From Arthrobacter pascens (GTDB taxonomy: Bacteria; Actinomycetota; Actinomycetes; Actinomycetales; Micrococcaceae), in contig NZ_JAUSXF010000001.1 of the NCBI RefSeq assembly GCF_030816475.1, positions 4,547,428-4,611,427 on the forward strand: 64,000 nucleotides of DNA. The letters are read 5' to 3'. Of this stretch, positions 59,085 through 64,000 are shown piece by piece. Both the position numbers and the translations under genes were made by a program. Below the pieces are notes generated by a model. The model made no database searches and was not told where the DNA came from. It worked only from the letters and a program-made list of their open reading frames with translations. Numbering within the stretch: the stretch's first letter is position 1; each line of letters opens with the position of its first letter.

Positions 59085-59203
59085 GTTACGGCGGTCATAG
59101 CGTGGGGGAAACGCCCGGTCCCATTCCGAACCCGGAAGCTAAGACCCACAGCGCCGATGGTACTGCACCCGGGAGGGTGTGGGAGAGTAGGTCACCGCCG
59201 GAC
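59085..59203 (+). rRNA. rrf: 5S ribosomal RNA
   Basis: About 119 bases, GTTACGGCGGTCATAGCGTG to GTCACCGCCGGAC, with the conserved CCCATTCCGAACCCGGAAGC and a closing stem between GGCGGT and ACCGCC. Confidence 0.95.
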
Positions 59204-59215
59204 AACCATTAGGTC

Positions 59216-59251
59216 GAGAGCCCCCCAACACACACGTGTTGGGGGGCTCTC
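59216..59251 (+). terminator. rRNA operon terminator
   Basis: Perfect 15-base arms GAGAGCCCCCCAACA (59216-59230) and its complement (59237-59251) with a 6-base loop, 12 bases after 5S. Confidence 0.93.
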
Positions 59252-59304
59252 CCACATTAACCACCACACACAACCCCCTCCCACCACCCGCAGCCCTTTT
59301 GATG

Positions 59305-59490
59305 GACCCTCACTCACTACCCGCACGGTTTTGGGCGACCCTCACCCACTACCCGCAGAAACCCGCGACCCGGCACCCCACCCAAGCGCCGCCGTCGAAC
59401 CCTACCCGCACGAACTGGGAGAGCACCCCCCGGATTCCTGCAAGAACTGAGAGAGCATCCCCCGGATTCCTCCAGGAACTGAGAGAGCGT
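59305..59490. repeat. 32-bp-period repeats between rrf and lacI-type gene
   Basis: Two arrays share a 32-base step. Units starting GACCCTCACYCACTACCCGCA lie at 59305 and 59337; units starting GAACTGRGAGAGC lie at 59412, 59444 and 59476. The second array shares TGAGAGAGCGTT with the repeat after jetC. The rest of the 318-base gap between 5S and the lacI-type gene shows only the rrn terminator and a promoter. Confidence 0.85.
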
Positions 59491-59522
59491 TGCAGAGGCG
59501 CGCGGCTCTAGACTTACGGTCT

Positions 59523-60533
59523 ATGACCTCCTCTTCCCCCGGTAACCCGCCCGCGAAGCGCGCCACCATCCTCGACGTCGCGGCCGCTGCGGGCGTTTCA
59601 CGGCAGACTGTGACCCGGGCAATGAACGACATGCCAGGCATCCGGCAGGCCACCCGCGAACGCGTCCAGGAGTTGGCACGGGAACTGGGCTATTCGCCGA
59701 GCAGATTCGCCAAGGGCCTGGTGCAGGGAGCGCGAACATCCGTTGGCCTGGCCATCCCCGACCTCACGAATCCCTACTTTCCAGCCTTCGCGTCAAGTGT
59801 GGTGGAGATGGCTACCCAGCGCGGCTGGAACGTCGTGATGGATGATTTCGGTCACGGCACAAGCAGTTCGTTGGACGCGGTCGCGCGGCTGTCACCCCAG
59901 GTGGACGCCGTGATCGGATATCTGGGCTCCGACTCGGGGAAGGCCCAGGCAATGCTGGGCAGGCGTCCGGTGGTGGTCCTGGACGATCCGGCTGGACAGA
60001 CGGCCGGCGGAATCTCCTTCGACTACTCGCACGCGGCCAGGCTCGCCCTAGGCCGGCTGCTCGCCGTGGGCTGCGGCCACATCGCCTACCTGGATTCGGG
60101 GACAGACGATGCACTTACGGTCCGCGGCTCGGCCGTGGCAGGGGTGGCTGCAGAACTGGGAATTGAACTCACGGTATTGCATGCCGCCGAGTCAGCCCAG
60201 GCTGCGGGTGAGGCGGTGGCGGATCTGGTTAGCCGCCACGCCGCAATGGACGGTCTGGTGGTCTTCAACGATCTGATGGCTGCCGGCGCCCTGAAGGGTC
60301 TGGCCAAAAGCGGCCGCACAGTGCCGGATGACTGCGCTGTGATCGGAATGGACGGCATTCCCCTCGGGGAGCTTGTCACGCCGGAGCTGACCACCCTGTC
60401 CCTGAACCTCCGCGAGGTGGGAAGAACCGCCGTCGACCTTCTTGAAGGACTGCTCTCCGGAGCCTTTGCCCACGGCAGCCCGGAGGCACAGCTAAAGCTC
60501 CGTCATGACCTGATTTTGCGTGAATCCGCCTAA
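59523..60533 (+). CDS. LacI-family regulator of the beta-galactosidase gene
   Basis: A 336-residue repressor: HTH and hinge at about residues 14-65 (ATILDVAAAAGVSRQTVTRAMNDMPGIRQATRERVQELARELGYSPSRFAKGL), then a periplasmic-binding-protein-like effector domain (VGLAIPDLTNPYFPAFASSVVEMA, VFNDLMAAGALKGL, VIGMDGIPLGELVTPELTTL). The ATG at 59523 is eight bases past TAGACT (59509-59514), so the mRNA is probably leaderless; a reading from 59490 would start before the promoter. A palindromic operator lies between this gene and lacZ, so it most likely represses lacZ until a galactoside binds. Confidence 0.9.
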   Translation: MTSSSPGNPPAKRATILDVAAAAGVSRQTVTRAMNDMPGIRQATRERVQELARELGYSPSRFAKGLVQGARTSVGLAIPDLTNPYFPAFASSVVEMATQRGWNVVMDDFGHGTSSSLDAVARLSPQVDAVIGYLGSDSGKAQAMLGRRPVVVLDDPAGQTAGGISFDYSHAARLALGRLLAVGCGHIAYLDSGTDDALTVRGSAVAGVAAELGIELTVLHAAESAQAAGEAVADLVSRHAAMDGLVVFNDLMAAGALKGLAKSGRTVPDDCAVIGMDGIPLGELVTPELTTLSLNLREVGRTAVDLLEGLLSGAFAHGSPEAQLKLRHDLILRESA

Positions 60534-60580
60534 CGAGGCCTATTCAAACCACGCCCGAAGGGGATACCATCTCATATTAA

Positions 60581-60594
60581 CGTGAACGTTCACG
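60581..60594 (+). promoter_or_regulatory. LacI-type operator before the beta-galactosidase gene
   Basis: CGTGAACGTTCACG is a perfect 14-base palindrome with the central CG typical of LacI-family operators. A -10-like CATATT/TATTAA (60573-60580) ends directly before it, so the operator covers the expected transcription start. Confidence 0.8.
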
Positions 60595-60650
60595 AAGCGT
60601 CGTCGGAAGTCACATCCCAAAGGCCCCTCAAACTGCAGCAAGGAATACCC

Positions 60651-63600
60651 ATGTCAGTTCAATCAACCTCCGCACCGGCAGAGAACAGGCCAGACACCGC
60701 TCCAGTCCCGCAGGGAGTTGGCTCCCAGGAACGCAGCCTGGAGCTCGCCGCTGCAGCTGTTCAGGAACTGGCCTCGGTGGCGCCGGCGAGGGGGACGCTG
60801 CCTGCGCGCGCCTACCTCAGCACCGATGCCCCCAGGAAGTCGCTCAACGGAGAGTGGCAGTTCCGCCTGAGCGCGGGTATCCGACAGGCACCCGAAGACG
60901 GCTGGCAGCAGGGCGTGAGCCCGGCGGGGTTCGGCCCGCTCCCTGTGCCCTCGAGCTGGCCCATGCACGGGCATGGTTCGCCGTGGTACACGAACGTCCA
61001 GTTCCCATTCGCGGTGGAGCCGCCACATGCGCCCGAAGCGAACCCTATCGGGGACCATCTCGTCGAATTCCAGGCCGGCCCTGAGTTCTTCCCGAGTGCG
61101 CTCCTCCGGTTCGACGGCATCGAATCCGCCGGCACCGTGTGGCTCAACGGCAAGGAGCTGGGGAATACCCGCGGGAGCCGGCTGGCACATGAGTTCGACG
61201 TGACCGGCGTTCTGGTCGAAGGCAGGAACGTCCTCGCTGTGCGGGTGGCGCAGTTCTCCGCCGCCAGCTACATCGAGGACCAGGACATGTGGTGGCTGCC
61301 CGGCATCTTCCGGGACGTCACGCTGCAGGCCCGGCCGGAACACGGAATCGATGATGTGTTTGTCCATGCGGACTACGACCACCGCACGGGCGAAGGCATT
61401 CTGCGGGTGGAGGCGAGCCGGGCAGGCGAGGCGATTGACGCCGTCGTGCGCGTTCCGGAACTGGGGCTGGAACTGGAGGCCGGCAGCGAGCACCGCATCC
61501 CGCAGGTTTCGCCCTGGTCCGCGGAGCTGCCGCGGCTCTACGAAGCGACTGTCAGCGCACCCGGTGAGACCGTGGCCCTGCAGATCGGCTTCCGGAGCAT
61601 CACCATCGAGGACGCACAGTTCAAAGTCAACGGCCGGCGCATCCTGCTGCGCGGAGTCAACCGGCATGAGCACCATCCAGGCCTCGGCCGGGTGGTGCCC
61701 CGGAACGTCGTGGAGGCCGAACTGCGGCTGATGAAGCAGCACAACATCAACGCCATCAGGACCTCCCACTATCCCCCGCACCCTGAGTTCCTGGCGCTGG
61801 CGGACCAGCTGGGCTTCTACGTCGTGCTCGAATGCGACCTGGAGACGCATGGCTTTGTCAGCGCGGGCTGGAACGAGAACCCCAGCGATGACCCGCAGTG
61901 GGAAGCCGCCCTGGTGGACAGGATGCGCCGCACTGTTGAACGCGACAAGAACCATGCCGCCGTCATCATGTGGTCGCTGGGTAACGAGGCAGGCACGGGC
62001 CGCAACCTTGCAGAAATGTCACGCTGGGCCAAGGACCGGGATCCGTCGCGGCCCATCCACTATGAGGGCGACTTGAGCTGTGCCTATGTTGACGTCTACT
62101 CACGGATGTACGCCTCCCACGCCGAGACCGACCTGATCGGCCAGGGCATGGAGGACGCCCTGGAAGACCCGGCGCTGGATGCCCGCCGCCGAGCCATGCC
62201 GTTCGTGCTGTGCGAGTACGTCCACGCCATGGGCAACGGGCCTGGCGGCATGTCTGAATACCAGGAGCTGTTCGACCGCTACCCCCGTCTGATGGGCGGC
62301 TTTGTGTGGGAATGGCTGGAGCACGGGATAACCGCCACGGACGACGATGGCCAGGAGCACTTTGCGTACGGCGGTGACTTCGGTGAGGAAATCCACGACG
62401 GCAACTTCGTGACAGACGGGCTCGTGGACGCGAACCGCAAGCCCCGCCCCGGCCTCCTGGACTTCAAGAAGGTCATCGAGCCGCTTACCGTCGCTGTGGC
62501 CGAGGACTGGTCCGGCTTTACCCTGCGCAACGGCTTTGACTTTGCGGACACTTCGTCATTCAGCTTCCGTTACACGGTGGAGTCCGACGGCGAAACGCTC
62601 GACGCCGGAACGGTGGACGTTGCGCCGTTGGCTCCGCATGCCGAAGTGCGTGTCGACCTCCCCGGCACCCTTGCCGGGCTGGGCGGCGGCGGCACCGCAG
62701 TCCTCACAGTCAGCGCTGTCCTTTCTGCTGATGCTGACTGGGCCGACGCCGGGCATGAAATCGCGTGGGGCCAGGCCGTCCGCGGTATCGCTGCCTCCGA
62801 GCCGCGGCCCGCACTTGAGCCGGTGGATGTCGAGGCCGCGGAACTGCGGCTGGGGCCGGTGGTCTTCGACCGCGTCTCCGGGCTTCCCACATCAATCGGC
62901 GGCGTCCCCATCGATGACCTGCGCCTGGTTCTCTGGTGGCCGCCCACCGACAACGACCTTGGCGGCGAATGGAGCGGACCCGACAGGCGGCCGATGGCCA
63001 CCCAATGGTCTGAAGCCGGGCTCAACAGGCTCCATGCCCGCCTGCTCGGCATCTCCGCTTCGGTATCCCCGGACGGCGGAGAACTGCTGACGGTCCGGAC
63101 CCGGATGGGTGCAGCAGACAAGCAGTTCGGTGTGCTGGTGGATTATTCGTGGTCCAGCGATGGGCAGTCCGTCAGCCTCCGGACCCACGTCCGCCCCGAT
63201 GGCGAATGGATCAATGCAGGCCACGGCGTGGAGTGGGCCCGAATCGGGCTCGAAATCGTACTCGCTGCGCAAACCAAGTCCGTGAGCTGGTTCGGTCAGG
63301 GCCCGCACCAGAGCTACGCCGATACAGGCCAGGGCACTAGGACCGGTTGGTTCGAGCTGCCAATGGAGGAGATGGACGTCGACTACGTTCGCCCCCAGGA
63401 GTCAGGTGCACGGTCCGGAGTGCACACAGCATCCCTCGAGCTCGAGACCGGCACGTTCGTAATCGCCGGCGCACCGTTCGCACTCACGGTGCGCCCTTAC
63501 AGCCAGAATGTCCTGGCTGCCGCCCTGCACCGGCCCGACCTGGTTCCTGATGGGCGCAGCTACGTATACGTGGACCACGCCCTTCGCGGCGTGGGCACCG

Positions 63601-63686
63601 CAGCATGCGGACCAGGAGTGCAGGAGCCGTACCGTGTGAAGCCGCGGGAAGCGGACTTCACGGTCGTACTTCAGGTGCGTCCCTGA
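60651..63686 (+). CDS. lacZ: Beta-galactosidase (GH2, E. coli LacZ type)
   Basis: A 1011-residue GH2 enzyme that hydrolyses lactose and other beta-galactosides. It has the sugar-binding jelly roll at the start (NGEWQFRLS, VPSSWPMHGHGSPWYTNVQFPF), immunoglobulin-like and TIM-barrel domains, and a C-terminal Bgal_small_N domain (FDRVSGLPTSIGG, WWPPTDNDLGG, GQGPHQSYADTGQG). E446 (SLGNEAG) is the acid/base and E522 (LCEYVHAMGNGPG) the nucleophile; their spacing of 76 equals that of E. coli E461/E537. ATG 60651 follows AAGGA; a GTG at 60582 lies inside the operator. No export signal. Confidence 0.95.
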   Translation: MSVQSTSAPAENRPDTAPVPQGVGSQERSLELAAAAVQELASVAPARGTLPARAYLSTDAPRKSLNGEWQFRLSAGIRQAPEDGWQQGVSPAGFGPLPVPSSWPMHGHGSPWYTNVQFPFAVEPPHAPEANPIGDHLVEFQAGPEFFPSALLRFDGIESAGTVWLNGKELGNTRGSRLAHEFDVTGVLVEGRNVLAVRVAQFSAASYIEDQDMWWLPGIFRDVTLQARPEHGIDDVFVHADYDHRTGEGILRVEASRAGEAIDAVVRVPELGLELEAGSEHRIPQVSPWSAELPRLYEATVSAPGETVALQIGFRSITIEDAQFKVNGRRILLRGVNRHEHHPGLGRVVPRNVVEAELRLMKQHNINAIRTSHYPPHPEFLALADQLGFYVVLECDLETHGFVSAGWNENPSDDPQWEAALVDRMRRTVERDKNHAAVIMWSLGNEAGTGRNLAEMSRWAKDRDPSRPIHYEGDLSCAYVDVYSRMYASHAETDLIGQGMEDALEDPALDARRRAMPFVLCEYVHAMGNGPGGMSEYQELFDRYPRLMGGFVWEWLEHGITATDDDGQEHFAYGGDFGEEIHDGNFVTDGLVDANRKPRPGLLDFKKVIEPLTVAVAEDWSGFTLRNGFDFADTSSFSFRYTVESDGETLDAGTVDVAPLAPHAEVRVDLPGTLAGLGGGGTAVLTVSAVLSADADWADAGHEIAWGQAVRGIAASEPRPALEPVDVEAAELRLGPVVFDRVSGLPTSIGGVPIDDLRLVLWWPPTDNDLGGEWSGPDRRPMATQWSEAGLNRLHARLLGISASVSPDGGELLTVRTRMGAADKQFGVLVDYSWSSDGQSVSLRTHVRPDGEWINAGHGVEWARIGLEIVLAAQTKSVSWFGQGPHQSYADTGQGTRTGWFELPMEEMDVDYVRPQESGARSGVHTASLELETGTFVIAGAPFALTVRPYSQNVLAAALHRPDLVPDGRSYVYVDHALRGVGTAACGPGVQEPYRVKPREADFTVVLQVRP

Positions 63687-63752
63687 CGTTCGCCTGCTGT
63701 GACCCACTCCACAGGGAAGGGTTCGCGCTGATTGAACCGTTCCTGCGGGCTT

Positions 63753-63796
63753 GAAGCCTCTGGAATCCCCGCCAGTTCGGGGATTCCGGGGGCTTC
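63753..63796 (+). terminator. Terminator after lacZ
   Basis: GAAGCC-tct-GGAATCCCC (63753-63770) pairs with GGGGATTCC-ggg-GGCTTC (63779-63796) around a short loop, with an internal bulge. Confidence 0.8.
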
Positions 63797-63816
63797 CGGC
63801 ATGCTCGGCCGGGGAT

Positions 63817-63845
63817 TTGCGGTAGTGGTTCCGGCCGTGTATTGT
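63817..63845 (+). promoter_or_regulatory. Second rRNA-type promoter at the window end
   Basis: TTGCGG (63817-63822) and TATTGT (63840-63845) with a 17-base spacer, followed by TTTTCTGAGTCGCCG, copy the promoter at 53177-53205. The remaining bases to 64000 show no gene and look like an rRNA leader. Confidence 0.75.
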
Positions 63846-64000
63846 TTTCTGAGTCGCCGCCGCTGAAGCGGAAAAATAGCGACCGACCCCCTTCTTCAAC
63901 AGCCTGAAATGGCACGCAAATTAGTGTGCGAAATACGGGCGGGGCCGACTTGTGAAGCTTGAAATCGCGGAAACGCTGATTTGCAAAGCAACCAGAGATC

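Noticed and set aside
60582..60650. A GTG start for lacZ 23 codons upstream
   Set aside because: It lies inside the operator palindrome, and ATG 60651 has a good ribosome site.

Overview
The window comes from a high-GC actinobacterium, most likely a member of the Micrococcaceae close to Arthrobacter or Pseudarthrobacter. This rests on GC-rich coding, frequent GTG starts, starts with no leader directly after a TANNNT box, a DUF4193 gene, a DtxR/IdeR-type iron box, and an rRNA operon without spacer tRNAs. The genus is inferred from overall character; no database search was possible.

Layout. 1-6.2 kb: end of an amidohydrolase, a ribose-type sugar ABC transporter, a FadR-type regulator and a GH29 alpha-L-fucosidase with an operator between its -35 and -10; this reads as fucoside uptake and breakdown. 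6.3-11.3 kb (minus strand): an asparagine operon of regulator, asparaginase, aspartase and permease. 11.4-17.7 kb: a GH15 enzyme, then a patch of small genes and gene decay with two pseudogenes (a DUF1801-type remnant and a carboxylate-amine ligase fused end to end by a deletion), Hsp20, a histidine phosphatase, a nucleotidyltransferase and a DUF1540 protein. 17.7-23.7 kb: HipBA toxin-antitoxin, a possible uracil-DNA-glycosylase relative, a PAS-PAS-PAS-GGDEF-EAL protein, a GIY-YIG-like protein and an S4 protein. 23.8-33.7 kb: CtaG, a sulfite-oxidase-type enzyme, an NmrA-like reductase, two aldo/keto reductases, membrane proteins of unknown role, a YchJ-like protein and a long acyl-CoA dehydrogenase.

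33.9-39.7 kb holds jetA-jetB-jetC, three overlapping genes of a Wadjet/MksBEF condensin system. The fourth gene, the JetD nuclease, is not beside them; this is the most interesting locus here. A 32-bp tandem repeat follows, then an iron-siderophore uptake operon behind a DtxR-type box (40-45.2 kb). 45.3-52 kb: a GH16 lipoprotein, two SGNH hydrolase paralogues around a YciI/MarR divergent pair, and a three-gene flavin electron-transfer operon (ferric-reductase-like protein, FMN-binding protein, ApbE).

52.2-53 kb: rpmB-rpmG-rpsN of the zinc-free type. 53.2-59.25 kb: a complete rrn operon (16S-23S-5S) with promoter, RNase III processing stems and terminator. 59.3-63.7 kb: more 32-bp repeats, a LacI regulator, its palindromic operator and an E. 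coli-type beta-galactosidase. The last 190 bases carry a second copy of the rrn promoter, so another rRNA operon probably starts just beyond the window.
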